Shown in pieces: positions 1-7,106 of a stretch of 14,921 nucleotides of DNA. The notes beneath the pieces were generated by a model, which was not told the DNA's origin, ran no database searches, and worked only from the letters and a program-made list of their open reading frames with translations. Source of the DNA: JBFGWM01 sp041588495. GTDB lineage: Bacteria > Pseudomonadota > Gammaproteobacteria > Pseudomonadales > JBFGWM01. Made by a program: the position numbers and the translations under genes. Where the stretch lies: positions 1-14,921 of the forward strand of contig JBFGWM010000043.1 of assembly GCA_041588495.1 (NCBI GenBank), given 5' to 3'. Position 1 is the first letter of the stretch; each line of letters begins with the position of its first letter.

Positions 1-1319
1 ACCGCCTCCCGGCAGCCGACGAAGCCGAAGTTCATGGTGTCGGCATAGCTGTGGCAGGTGATGTTGAACGCCTGGCCGTGCAGCGGAATCGACAGGGGAT
101 AGGCCGCCTCCATCCGCGCGCCGCGGAAATACAGCGTCTTCTCCGGTCCGGGTACGTTGGAGATCACCAGGTTGTAGGCGGGCCGCATGCGTCCGCTGGT
201 GCCGGTCAGCAACTGCAGACCAAACGGGGTCATGATCAGCATCGAATACTGCATGATCGCCTGGCGCGACATCCCCTGCAGGTGCGCCTTCGCGCGCCGG
301 GTCGAGTCGAGGATGGCCTGCAGGCGGTCCGACGGGTCCGCGACATCGGTGGCCAGCGAGGCCAGCATCACGCCGACCGCATTGCCGCCGCCGGGATCGT
401 CCTTGGGCCGCACGTTGACCGGAATCATGGTGATCAGCGGCTTGTCCGGGAGCGCATTGGCATCCGCGAGGTAGCGCCGCAGGGCCGTCGACGACAGGGC
501 CAGGATGATGTCGTTGATGGAGCCGCCCGCCTTTTTCGCGACCGCTTTCAGGCGCGGCACGTCCATCTGCTGCGTGGCAAAGCGCCGGCTGCGGCTGATG
601 CGGCCGTTGAGGATCGAGTTCGGGCCGCGGAACGGAATCACCAGGTCGTCCCGCCCGCGCACCGCCTGGACCACGCTGAGCATGGCGCGGGCGACGTCCT
701 TGCCGGCACCCACCTGGTCGCGCATCAGCTTGAGGGCATCCATGGCGACGGTCGAGAAACTCGGCACCGAGGCCGCCACCTTGGTATCCCGCTTGGGTGG
801 CCGGCGGGTGAAAAACAGCGGCGTGTTGCGGTCGTCCGGATCGGTGGACAGGCTGCGCGCCATCATCTTGCTGCCGGTCACGCCGTCGATCAGCGAGTGG
901 TGCATCTTGGTGTACAGGGCGAAACGGTTACGCTCCAGCCCCTCGATCATGTGCAGTTCCCACGGCGGCCGGTGGAAGTCGAGGGAATGGCTGTGCAGAC
1001 GCGAGATGAGCACCCCGAGTTCGCGTTCGTCGCCCGGCGCGGCGAGGGCGGAACGACGTACGTGGTACTCGAGGTCGATCTGCTCCTCCTCGGTCCAGTA
1101 GTGCACCGGGTTCTTGAGGAAGTTCGGCGTCTTCAGGCGGTAATTCCACGGCGGCGCCACGTTCACCGCTGATTTCATCTCGTCGACGATGTCGCGCAGG
1201 AACGACGGGCCGGCGTCCCTGGGGAGGACAAAATGGTTGAGGCCGCCGATGTGCATCATGGTGGAGGACGACTCGCCGTACAGGAATGACGCGTCGAGGG
1301 GGCTGAGGCGCTTGGCCAT
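1..1319 (-). CDS. Wax ester synthase/diacylglycerol acyltransferase (WS/DGAT), 3' end beyond the window
   Basis: Transfers an acyl group from acyl-CoA to a fatty alcohol (wax ester) or to diacylglycerol (triacylglycerol), making neutral storage lipid at the inner face of the cytoplasmic membrane. The frame is open from the ATG at 1319 to the window edge, giving 439 residues; family members are usually about 450-550, so only the C-terminal tail is missing. The start MAKRLSPLDASFLY is the typical family N-terminus. The acyltransferase motif HHSLIDG (HHxxxDG) lies at residues 140-146. Further family signatures are IPVNVRP, a GNxVG-type segment and SNVPGP before the C-terminal part. A GGAG ribosome-binding site lies about 7 bases before the ATG. 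It diverges from the cytochrome gene over a 144-base gap. The family is certain; whether it prefers alcohol or diacylglycerol cannot be read here. Confidence 0.93.
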   Translation of the reverse strand, partial: MAKRLSPLDASFLYGESSSTMMHIGGLNHFVLPRDAGPSFLRDIVDEMKSAVNVAPPWNYRLKTPNFLKNPVHYWTEEEQIDLEYHVRRSALAAPGDERELGVLISRLHSHSLDFHRPPWELHMIEGLERNRFALYTKMHHSLIDGVTGSKMMARSLSTDPDDRNTPLFFTRRPPKRDTKVAASVPSFSTVAMDALKLMRDQVGAGKDVARAMLSVVQAVRGRDDLVIPFRGPNSILNGRISRSRRFATQQMDVPRLKAVAKKAGGSINDIILALSSTALRRYLADANALPDKPLITMIPVNVRPKDDPGGGNAVGVMLASLATDVADPSDRLQAILDSTRRAKAHLQGMSRQAIMQYSMLIMTPFGLQLLTGTSGRMRPAYNLVISNVPGPEKTLYFRGARMEAAYPLSIPLHGQAFNITCHSYADTMNFGFVGCREA

Positions 1320-1344
1320 GTGGATACTCCGTCCGCGGGTGGGA

Positions 1345-1354
1345 ATTTATAAAT
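1345..1354. promoter_or_regulatory. AT-rich palindrome in the divergent promoter region
   Basis: ATTTATAAAT is a perfect 10-bp palindrome in an otherwise GC-rich 144-base gap between two divergent genes. It can be read as a TATAAA-like -10 box on either strand. I found no convincing -35 partner for the - strand gene. For the + strand gene a separate weak pair exists: TTGCAG at 1401-1406, 16 bases, then CATACT at 1423-1428. A shared regulatory core is an inference. Confidence 0.3.
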
Positions 1355-1463
1355 GTAGCCGTTAAACGATCGGTAATACCAAGCGCGCGAAATGCGGGAG
1401 TTGCAGGTGCGACGCGGGCAGTCATACTTACCCGACAACCCGTTTCGGTTTCCGAGGTTTTTC

Positions 1464-3755
1464 ATGCACTCACGCAACATTCCCGGCAAGAGCGCCGCCC
1501 TGGCCCTGGCCACCGCACTGCTGGCTCCCGTCACCGCCTTCGCCGAATCGGGCTACCCGGTGTCCGACGAACCATTCACCCGCACACTGCGCTCGATCAT
1601 CCCGGAATCCCTCGAGGAGCGCGGCCTGGCCACGGGCGTGTACCAGGGGTCCCCCAAGGTCCTGGCCAACCCGGAAAAATACGCCAGCGAGTTTTACCTG
1701 ACCCTCGCCTCCAACGCCGGCGATCCGATTCCCCAGGCGCCACCGCCACCCTGCGACCAGCCACAACGCACCCTGTACGACGCCGAGGGCTGCAGGATCG
1801 TCAACTCCATGTACAAGGACGTGGAAGATCCCGAACTCCGCGCGAAATACCGTGAGATGATCCGCCGCGGGCGCGACGTGTGGTTCAAGGGCACCTTCGG
1901 CGACCAGGATTACTTCGCGTTGCACGTGGGCAACGGCCTGTTCGGTGAACCGCGCTACCCGGACCAGAGCCACTGGCTGGACACCCGCAAGCGCAACGAC
2001 CGCTACCGCATCTGGGGCATGATCAACGATCCCGACTGCGAGATGGGCGACGAGTCCACCTTCTGGATGGACCGCTGCACGGATCCCCACTCCTCGGGGG
2101 TACTGGGGCTGCGCAAGTACGTCAACCGCAATCCGCCCGAGGGTTTCGACCCGTTCAGAACGCCGTACCAGGAGGGCGAGATTGCCGACAGCCGCCGCTT
2201 CGTCATCGGCCAGGCCTGCGCCGTTTGCCACGTCGCCTTCGATCCCACCAACCCGCCGGCCGATCCCAACAAGCCCGCGTGGGAAAACCTGACCGGCCAC
2301 ATCGGCAACCAGTACACCAATAACACCATGCAGTTTTTCGGCAACCTGCCGGCCGACCACTTCGCGAAGATCATGTACCAGGGCATCGAGGTCGGCCAGG
2401 TCGACACCACCTCCGGGCACATGGATTTCATCTACAACCCCGGCACCCAGAACAACATCACCGACTTCCAGAACCGGCCGGTTTTCGAGGAGAAGATCAA
2501 GCACCCCATCACCGGCGAGATCAGCACTGCCAAGACCCGACACGTACTGAAGGGCGGGGAGGACTCGGTGGGCGAGAAACTCGCGCTGCTGCGGGTGTAC
2601 CTGAACATCGGCATGTGCTTCGCCGAATGCACCGCCGACAAGTTCCCGAAACCCGGGGCGATGTTCGGCGACGACGCCATCCACCACCCGTTCCGGGTCA
2701 AGCAGTGCTACCAGGACTGCGAACCGTGGAACCAGGCGGACGCCAAGATGGACGAGATGGCGCTGTACCTGCTCGCCGGGGGACCGTTCTATCTGCGCGA
2801 CGCAACCGATGTCGACGGCACGCCGGGCTCCGCGTACATCGATGACCGCCGGGTGCCGGCCGGTCGCCGCGTGTACGTGCGCGAGTGTGCGATCTGTCAC
2901 TCGACCCGCGTTCCACCCGCCGCCATCCGTAGCGACCGGGACGCCCTCGAGGACTTCTACGAGGGCCACATCTTCGGGCGCGAAAAGGACTGGATCGCGG
3001 AGGTCGGGCTCGAAAAGGCCCAGTCGGCATCGTTCACCGCCAAGCACCTGCAGGAGGGTCGCCCGGCCCAGTTTGCGAAGAACGAGGTGTTCGGACAGGA
3101 CTGGCTGGGCAATGACCAGTTGGTCGCCCACAACGTGCTCGGCGTGAACCGCTGCCGCTCGATGCACGGCAACCAGGTGCGTGGCGCGGTGTGGGAGGAG
3201 TTCTCCTCGGAGACCTACAAGGAACGCCCGGCGCCGGGTGGCGAGTATCCGAAGAAGATCAACACCCTGTTGCCGCTGATCGGCGGCAAGCAGTGGTGGG
3301 GCGGCAACGAGGAAATCGACGGCGGCCGCGGTTACTACCGCAACGTGTCCCTGCTCAGCATCTGGGCCCATGCCCCGTTCCTGCACAACAACACCCTGGG
3401 CCACCTGCGCAAGATGCCCGACGGCAGCATCGACTACACGGTGCGCGGGCGCATCATCATGTTCGAGGACGCCATGTCCCAACTGCTGACCTCCGACGAT
3501 CCCACCGTCGAGCCACATCGTGAATTGCAGATCACCCGGGTGCCTCTCGACACCGCGCTGCCGATCAAGCTCGGCGGCAAGCCGTTTATCCCGGTGAAGG
3601 CGGGCACGCCGATCGTCGAGATCACCAGCATTGATCCCCACTCACCGCTCCACATGACCTGCGCGGACTACGTGGAGAACAAGGGCCACACGTTCGGCGT
3701 CGATCTCGACATCCAGGACAAGCTGAACCTGATCGAGTTCCTCAAGACCCTGTGA
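1464..3755 (+). CDS. Exported di-haem c-type cytochrome, RoxA/cytochrome c peroxidase-like
   Basis: A 763-residue periplasmic or secreted haem protein. The ATG at 1464 is preferred over an in-frame ATG 72 bases upstream because a Sec signal peptide begins there (hydrophobic core at residues 11-24, cleavage after A25-F-A27) and GAGG lies 6 bases before it. Two canonical c-haem sites are present: C252-A-V-C-H256 and C475-A-I-C-H479. Near the C-terminus, SIWAHAPFLHNN matches the WxxAPFLHN segment of di-haem peroxidase-like proteins. The segment around 562-585 (NRCRSMHGN followed by VWEEFSSET) resembles the RoxA rubber-oxygenase group as I recall it. RoxA and RoxB are about 680 residues, so this protein is longer. 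The extra cysteine pairs in MCFAEC and QCYQDC could form disulfides. The substrate is unknown: oxidative cleavage of a hydrophobic compound fits the lipid-enzyme neighbour but is only an inference. A peroxidase or electron-transfer role is the alternative. Confidence 0.82.
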   Translation: MHSRNIPGKSAALALATALLAPVTAFAESGYPVSDEPFTRTLRSIIPESLEERGLATGVYQGSPKVLANPEKYASEFYLTLASNAGDPIPQAPPPPCDQPQRTLYDAEGCRIVNSMYKDVEDPELRAKYREMIRRGRDVWFKGTFGDQDYFALHVGNGLFGEPRYPDQSHWLDTRKRNDRYRIWGMINDPDCEMGDESTFWMDRCTDPHSSGVLGLRKYVNRNPPEGFDPFRTPYQEGEIADSRRFVIGQACAVCHVAFDPTNPPADPNKPAWENLTGHIGNQYTNNTMQFFGNLPADHFAKIMYQGIEVGQVDTTSGHMDFIYNPGTQNNITDFQNRPVFEEKIKHPITGEISTAKTRHVLKGGEDSVGEKLALLRVYLNIGMCFAECTADKFPKPGAMFGDDAIHHPFRVKQCYQDCEPWNQADAKMDEMALYLLAGGPFYLRDATDVDGTPGSAYIDDRRVPAGRRVYVRECAICHSTRVPPAAIRSDRDALEDFYEGHIFGREKDWIAEVGLEKAQSASFTAKHLQEGRPAQFAKNEVFGQDWLGNDQLVAHNVLGVNRCRSMHGNQVRGAVWEEFSSETYKERPAPGGEYPKKINTLLPLIGGKQWWGGNEEIDGGRGYYRNVSLLSIWAHAPFLHNNTLGHLRKMPDGSIDYTVRGRIIMFEDAMSQLLTSDDPTVEPHRELQITRVPLDTALPIKLGGKPFIPVKAGTPIVEITSIDPHSPLHMTCADYVENKGHTFGVDLDIQDKLNLIEFLKTL

Positions 3756-3764
3756 TCCGCGAAT

Positions 3765-3803
3765 GTGCCGGGACGCCGCGTGCGTCCCGGCACCCGCACG
3801 CGG
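3765..3803 (+). terminator. Terminator-like region with two mutually exclusive hairpins
   Basis: Hairpin A has a perfect 12-bp stem (3765-3776 with 3782-3793) and a 5-base loop, 10 bases after the cytochrome stop codon. Hairpin B has a perfect 9-bp stem (3776-3784 with 3795-3803) and a 10-base loop. B uses the inner part of A, so only one can form at a time. No T-tract follows either, so this is not a classic intrinsic terminator. A may end transcription weakly or protect the mRNA 3' end. Confidence 0.55.
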
Positions 3804-3832
3804 TTGACCGCGGCTGGTCAAGGCAAAATAAT
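3804..3832 (+). promoter_or_regulatory. Sigma-70 promoter of the M48 protease gene, with inverted repeat over the -35
   Basis: TTGACC (3804-3809, 5 of 6 to consensus), a 17-base spacer and AATAAT (3827-3832, 5 of 6) form a strong promoter whose start point would lie near 3839, about 30 bases before the ATG at 3869. The -35 is also the left half of a perfect inverted repeat, TTGACC-N6-GGTCAA (3804-3821). This is where a dimeric repressor could block RNA polymerase; the operator role is an inference. Confidence 0.6.
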
Positions 3833-3868
3833 CCGCGCTGACCCCAGCAGCATGGCCGGACCGAAGCG

Positions 3869-4630
3869 ATGACCCACAACAGTTTTCTCCACCGCATTCT
3901 CGCGGCCGTCTCGCTGGCGCTGCTCTGTGGCTGCACGGCAACCGGCGAGTTCAATTCCCAGGCGGCGATGACCGTGGGCGCCGGCCTGGTCCAGGCTTCG
4001 CTGCTGAACGAGGACAGCGTGCGCCAGGCCGCTGCCCTGGCCGCGCAGGAACATGACGCCAAGAACCGGGTCGCCCCGCCCGACAGCCCCTACAGCCAGC
4101 GCCTCGCACGCATCACCCGCGGTCTCGAAACCGTCGACGGGGAGCCGTTCAATTTCAAGGTCTACCTCGCCGACGAGATCAACGCCTTCGCGATGGCCGA
4201 CGGCACCGTGCGGGTGCATTCGGGACTCCTCGACGCCATGCCCGACGACCAGGTGCTTGCGGTGATCGGCCACGAGATCGGCCATGTCCGTCTCGATCAC
4301 ACCTACGAGCAGATGCGGGAGAAGATGCTCACCGATGCGGCGTTCCAGGCGGTGATCGCAACCGGGGGCACCATCGGCGCACTGACCTCGTCGCAGCTGG
4401 GGCAACTGGCCTACACCGCGGTCAACGCGCGTTTCTCCCAGGGCGACGAACTGGAGGCCGACGCCTACGCGGTACGCTTTCTGCGCCGCCGCGGCGCCGA
4501 CCCGTGGGCCATGAAGCGCTCCATCGAGACCCTGCAGTCACGCTATGGGGGCGGGGGAAGTTTCCTGAGTTCGCACCCGTCGAACCAGCGACGCATCGCC
4601 AACATCGAGGCGGAGATCGAGGGGCGCTAG
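3869..4630 (+). CDS. loiP: M48-family metalloprotease lipoprotein, LoiP/YggG-like
   Basis: A zinc endopeptidase of 253 residues, the same length class as E. coli LoiP/YggG (about 252), an outer-membrane lipoprotein acting in periplasmic protein quality control. The signal peptide ends in a lipobox, L19-C-G-C22. Residue +2 after C22 is not Asp, which favours outer-membrane sorting. The zinc site H135-E-I-G-H139 lies in VIGHEIGHVRLDH; the third ligand is probably E194 in ELEADA, typical of M48. The segments NAFAMADG, RVHSGLLD and the C-terminal SSHPSNQRRI align well with LoiP from memory. It is monocistronic by layout: its own promoter lies directly upstream, and it converges on the next gene with only 10 bases between stops. 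The ribosome-binding site is weak. Family assignment is firm; orthology to loiP rather than another M48C paralogue is likely. Confidence 0.88.
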   Translation: MTHNSFLHRILAAVSLALLCGCTATGEFNSQAAMTVGAGLVQASLLNEDSVRQAAALAAQEHDAKNRVAPPDSPYSQRLARITRGLETVDGEPFNFKVYLADEINAFAMADGTVRVHSGLLDAMPDDQVLAVIGHEIGHVRLDHTYEQMREKMLTDAAFQAVIATGGTIGALTSSQLGQLAYTAVNARFSQGDELEADAYAVRFLRRRGADPWAMKRSIETLQSRYGGGGSFLSSHPSNQRRIANIEAEIEGR

Positions 4631-4640
4631 CCCACCCGCA

Positions 4641-5180
4641 TCACTGGCGGACCGCCTCGACACCGCAGAATCCGGCGATCCGCTCCTGCGCATCCTGGAC
4701 CGCAACGCGGTTCATGGTCCAGTCGATTTCGTGGGCGCTCCCGTCACTGAGTACCAGTTCCAGGTGCCACGAGGCCGGTCCGCCGCCGGACCCGTGCTCA
4801 TACCGGGTGGCAACGCAGGTGAGGTTGCCGAGGGACGCCAGCCGCTGGCCATCCAGCAGGATCAGGCCGGTGGCGCGGTCAAAGGTCCACGCCCCCGCGC
4901 CGGTGAGGCCGCGCCAGGCACGGACCACGCGGCCCACGAAAACCAGGGGCACCAGGTACAACAGGGGCAGGCCGATCAGCAGGACCCACCTCAGCGCCGG
5001 GGGGTCCTGAATCTGCGGAGTATCCCACTGGCTCCGCACACCCAGGGTCACCATGACCAGCACGGCATAGAGAAGCAGGACCGCGGACCCGTAGCCCAGG
5101 ACCTCGAGGGCCTGGGGGAGCGGGGCGGGGCGCACCTTGAGACGGGCGCCCGGTCCCTCTGCGAACAGGTAACGCCGCAT
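4641..5180 (-). CDS. Small membrane protein of unknown function with two TM helices
   Basis: I do not recognise this 179-residue protein. The ATG at 5180 is chosen because it lies 11 bases after the stop of the upstream dehydrogenase; the same frame stays open further upstream, but that would overlap the dehydrogenase coding sequence. A short basic N-terminus precedes two hydrophobic segments, at about residues 27-48 and 65-84. A soluble C-terminal part (about 95-179) follows, starting WTFDRATG and alternating hydrophobic and polar residues as in a beta-rich fold. Its WTFDRATGLILLDG followed by LELVLSDGSAHEIDW is reminiscent of PH-like domains in small membrane proteins, a weak guess. Tight spacing suggests translation coupled to the dehydrogenase. 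No clear Shine-Dalgarno sequence is visible. It converges on the M48 protease gene. Confidence 0.7.
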   Translation of the reverse strand: MRRYLFAEGPGARLKVRPAPLPQALEVLGYGSAVLLLYAVLVMVTLGVRSQWDTPQIQDPPALRWVLLIGLPLLYLVPLVFVGRVVRAWRGLTGAGAWTFDRATGLILLDGQRLASLGNLTCVATRYEHGSGGGPASWHLELVLSDGSAHEIDWTMNRVAVQDAQERIAGFCGVEAVRQ

Positions 5181-5191
5181 CTCGCGCCCGG

Positions 5192-5977
5192 TCAGTGGTC
5201 GACGATATCCCGCACCACGAAGCCGAACAGCACCGAGTTGGCCTTGCGTGGCAGCGCCCGGGTCAGCATTGTGTTCATCCAGTTCAGCCAGCCGGCGACC
5301 CAGGTCCGCTTGCGGCCGAGCCTGTCGATCGCCCCGGCGACCACGCCCTCGGGCTGCGCGGTGAGGAATTTGGCCAGGAAACCCGAATAGGTCGCGAACT
5401 CGGTGTGGGTCGCTCCCGGACACATGGCGAGCACGTCGATATTGTACTTTTTGAACTCGGAACCCAGGGCCTCGGCAAGGAGCAGGTCATAGGACTTCGA
5501 TGCCGAATAGGTCGCCCAGAAGGGGATACCCGCAAACCCGGCGATCGACGCCGAGAAAATGATCCCGCCGCGTTTGCGATCGCGCATTCCCTGGCCGTAA
5601 TGGTGGGCGAGGATGGTGGCCGCTCGGCAGTTGACGTTCACCAGGTTGGCCTCGGCCTCGATCTTGTTGTCGAGAAACTCGCCGCTGTTGGTGAAGCCGG
5701 CATTGTTGATCAGCAGACCGATCTCCAGGTCTTTGGTCGCCTCGGCGAGGGCGGGCAGAAAGTCCGCAGAGCCCAGGTCCGCGCTGACCACGCGGGTTTC
5801 AACCCTGTAGGTGTCCTGCAGTTCCTTGGCCACCTCCTCGAGTTTCTCCGTGCGCCGTGCCACCAGCACGGTGTTCAGGCCCTTGGCGGCCAGTTGCCGC
5901 GCAAAATCGGCACCCAGCCCGGCCGAGGCGCCGGTAATCAGTACCCACGGCCCGTAGCGGTCCCTGAAATCAGTCAT
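5192..5977 (-). CDS. Short-chain dehydrogenase/reductase (SDR), probably NADPH-dependent
   Basis: A 261-residue classical SDR that should reduce or oxidise a carbonyl/hydroxyl pair. It shows the cofactor motif TGASAGLG (residues 15-22), NNAG (91-94) and the catalytic set N116, S144, Y157 and K161 in YSASK. Arginines at 41-42 just after the second beta strand (VARR) favour NADP(H). The C-terminal 60 residues are hydrophobic and aromatic, including WLNWMNTML, which hints at membrane contact or a lipid-like substrate as in the DltE/17-beta-HSD12-type branch; this is an inference. The start is set by GGGAGAG 7 bases before the ATG. It leads a probable two-gene unit with the small membrane protein downstream. 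A short hairpin (6000-6015, GGCGGC/GCCGCC) lies in its 5' leader. The substrate is not predictable. Confidence 0.9.
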   Translation of the reverse strand: MTDFRDRYGPWVLITGASAGLGADFARQLAAKGLNTVLVARRTEKLEEVAKELQDTYRVETRVVSADLGSADFLPALAEATKDLEIGLLINNAGFTNSGEFLDNKIEAEANLVNVNCRAATILAHHYGQGMRDRKRGGIIFSASIAGFAGIPFWATYSASKSYDLLLAEALGSEFKKYNIDVLAMCPGATHTEFATYSGFLAKFLTAQPEGVVAGAIDRLGRKRTWVAGWLNWMNTMLTRALPRKANSVLFGFVVRDIVDH

Positions 5978-6069
5978 GCTGCATCTCTCCCGGTGCGGAG
6001 GCGGCAGACGCCGCCAAACCCTCTAAGCAAAGAACAGGATCGGGCCGGAATCAAACCCAGACGGAAAAT

Positions 6070-6098
6070 TTGAACCACGCCGGACAATGTTCGATTAT
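6070..6098 (+). promoter_or_regulatory. Possible promoter for the receiver-protein genes
   Basis: TTGAAC (6070-6075), a 17-base spacer and GATTAT (6093-6098) match the sigma-70 consensus at 4 of 6 positions each. Transcription would begin near 6105, right at a TGATCG site, leaving a leader of about 115 bases before the ATG at 6221. It lies in a locally AT-rich patch. It is moderate at best. Confidence 0.35.
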
Positions 6099-6174
6099 TT
6101 TACCTGATCGCTCATTCATTTCTGGGATCGGTTGCCCGCTAGGTTCAATCCGGGCTGATCGCGCTTCTGGTACC

Positions 6175-6186
6175 GTGATCGATCAC
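6175..6186. promoter_or_regulatory. 12-bp perfect palindrome, candidate operator
   Basis: GTGATCGATCAC is a perfect palindrome ending 34 bases before the first receiver gene. Its TGATCG core also occurs at 6105-6110 and 6156-6161, so three copies lie within 77 bases of one intergenic region. A protein-binding cluster controlling the receiver pair or the divergent dehydrogenase is plausible, but no known regulator is recognised from it. Confidence 0.4.
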
Positions 6187-6220
6187 TCACTCCTGTTTCC
6201 CATGTGCCGGCGCGTATTGC

Positions 6221-6997
6221 ATGATCAAGATCCTGATGGTTGACGACGACTACGACGATTTTTCCCAGGTCAGGCATTTGCTAAAAAGCGCCCAGCACCG
6301 GGTCTACCATCTCGACTGGGCTGATTCGATCGAGAAAGCCGAGCAGATGCAGTTTATCGACGGCTATCACCTGCTGCTGGTGGATCATTACCTCAGTAAC
6401 AACGAATTCGGGATCGAACTGGTCCGCCGCATGGAAACGAAGGGTGACCGCACCCCCTGCATACTGCTGTCCGGCCATGAAAGCATCACCCTGACACCGG
6501 AAGCCCTGCAGCTGATCAGCCGGCAGCAGGTCGGCTTCCTCAACAAGAACAACCTCGACGAGGAACTGCTGGTCCGGGTCATCGCGGAACACGCGGCGCA
6601 CGCGGTCCGCGTGCTGGTGGTCGATGACAGCATCGAGGATTTCGAGGAGGTTCGCTGCACCCTAGAAAGCATTCCCCAGTACCGCTTCCAGGTCGAATGG
6701 AGTTCCTCCTTCGATGACGCGGAAAAACACATCATCGGACAACCCTACGACCTGTTCGTGGTGTCCTACCGGCTTCCCGCCGAGAACCTGCTCCGGGAAG
6801 TCAGCAAGGTGGTCGAACTGGCACCCCATCAGCCGGTGATCCTGCTTTCCCAGGATAACCGGCTGGAGCCCGACGACCACGTCATGCGCCTCATCGGGCG
6901 CGGCAACATCGGCTTCCTGTCCAAGGAACGCTTGTCCACGGACTCCCTGGGAAACCTGATCACCTTCGCCATGCTGCGGAGGCGGGCCAAGGTGTGA
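6221..6997 (+). CDS. Tandem receiver protein (REC plus pseudo-REC), paralogue 1
   Basis: A 258-residue cytoplasmic protein made of two receiver domains and no output domain. REC1 (about 1-122) has the complete two-component active site: acidic residues D8-D10, phospho-acceptor D55 (VDHYL), S84 and K109 (FLNK). REC2 (about 128-258) keeps D135-D136, S210 and K235 (FLSK), but the position equivalent to D55 is S182 (VVSYRLP), so it should not accept phosphate. Such a protein could act by binding partners, as a phosphate sink, or as a phosphorelay shuttle using REC1 only; these are inferences. No histidine kinase gene is present in the window. No good Shine-Dalgarno sequence precedes the ATG, but the start MIKIL is shared with the downstream paralogue, which supports it. 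It is the first gene after a 243-base divergent intergenic region. Confidence 0.88.
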   Translation: MIKILMVDDDYDDFSQVRHLLKSAQHRVYHLDWADSIEKAEQMQFIDGYHLLLVDHYLSNNEFGIELVRRMETKGDRTPCILLSGHESITLTPEALQLISRQQVGFLNKNNLDEELLVRVIAEHAAHAVRVLVVDDSIEDFEEVRCTLESIPQYRFQVEWSSSFDDAEKHIIGQPYDLFVVSYRLPAENLLREVSKVVELAPHQPVILLSQDNRLEPDDHVMRLIGRGNIGFLSKERLSTDSLGNLITFAMLRRRAKV

Positions 6998-7106
6998 GCG
7001 GGTTGCCGACGGTCGTCGAACGCCTGCCGGATGCCCGCTCCATCGGGGGGAACCCGCGCAGGTCCTGCCCGCTGCCGGCGCTGCACTGGCGGGAGCACGG
7101 ATCGCC

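Noticed and set aside
51..1172. A 373-codon open frame on the plus strand
   Set aside because: It lies opposite the WS/DGAT gene, which has the HHxxxDG motif and a full family pattern. The plus-strand translation is Arg/His-rich shadow sequence.
3153..3167. C564-R-S-M-H568 in the cytochrome as a third, degenerate haem-binding site (CxxMH)
   Set aside because: The second cysteine is absent, and the surrounding R-[SA]-[ML]-H-x-N plus VWEEFSSET looks like a structural motif of the RoxA-like family rather than a haem site. Only two haems are claimed.
1470..3641. A 723-codon open frame on the minus strand, antisense to the cytochrome gene
   Set aside because: Same GC-bias effect. The + strand frame has a signal peptide, two CxxCH sites and a good start, whereas the antisense translation has no family features.
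4641..5423. A longer 260-residue version of the small membrane protein starting at 5423
   Set aside because: The extra N-terminal 80 residues would overlap the 3' end of the SDR, are Arg/Gly/Ala-rich shadow sequence, and the ATG at 5180 fits a normal operon spacing of 11 bases.
6998..7057. GCGGGTT/AACCCGC inverted repeat between the two receiver genes as a terminator
   Set aside because: The 7-bp arms are 46 bases apart and no T-tract follows, so it is too weak to call.
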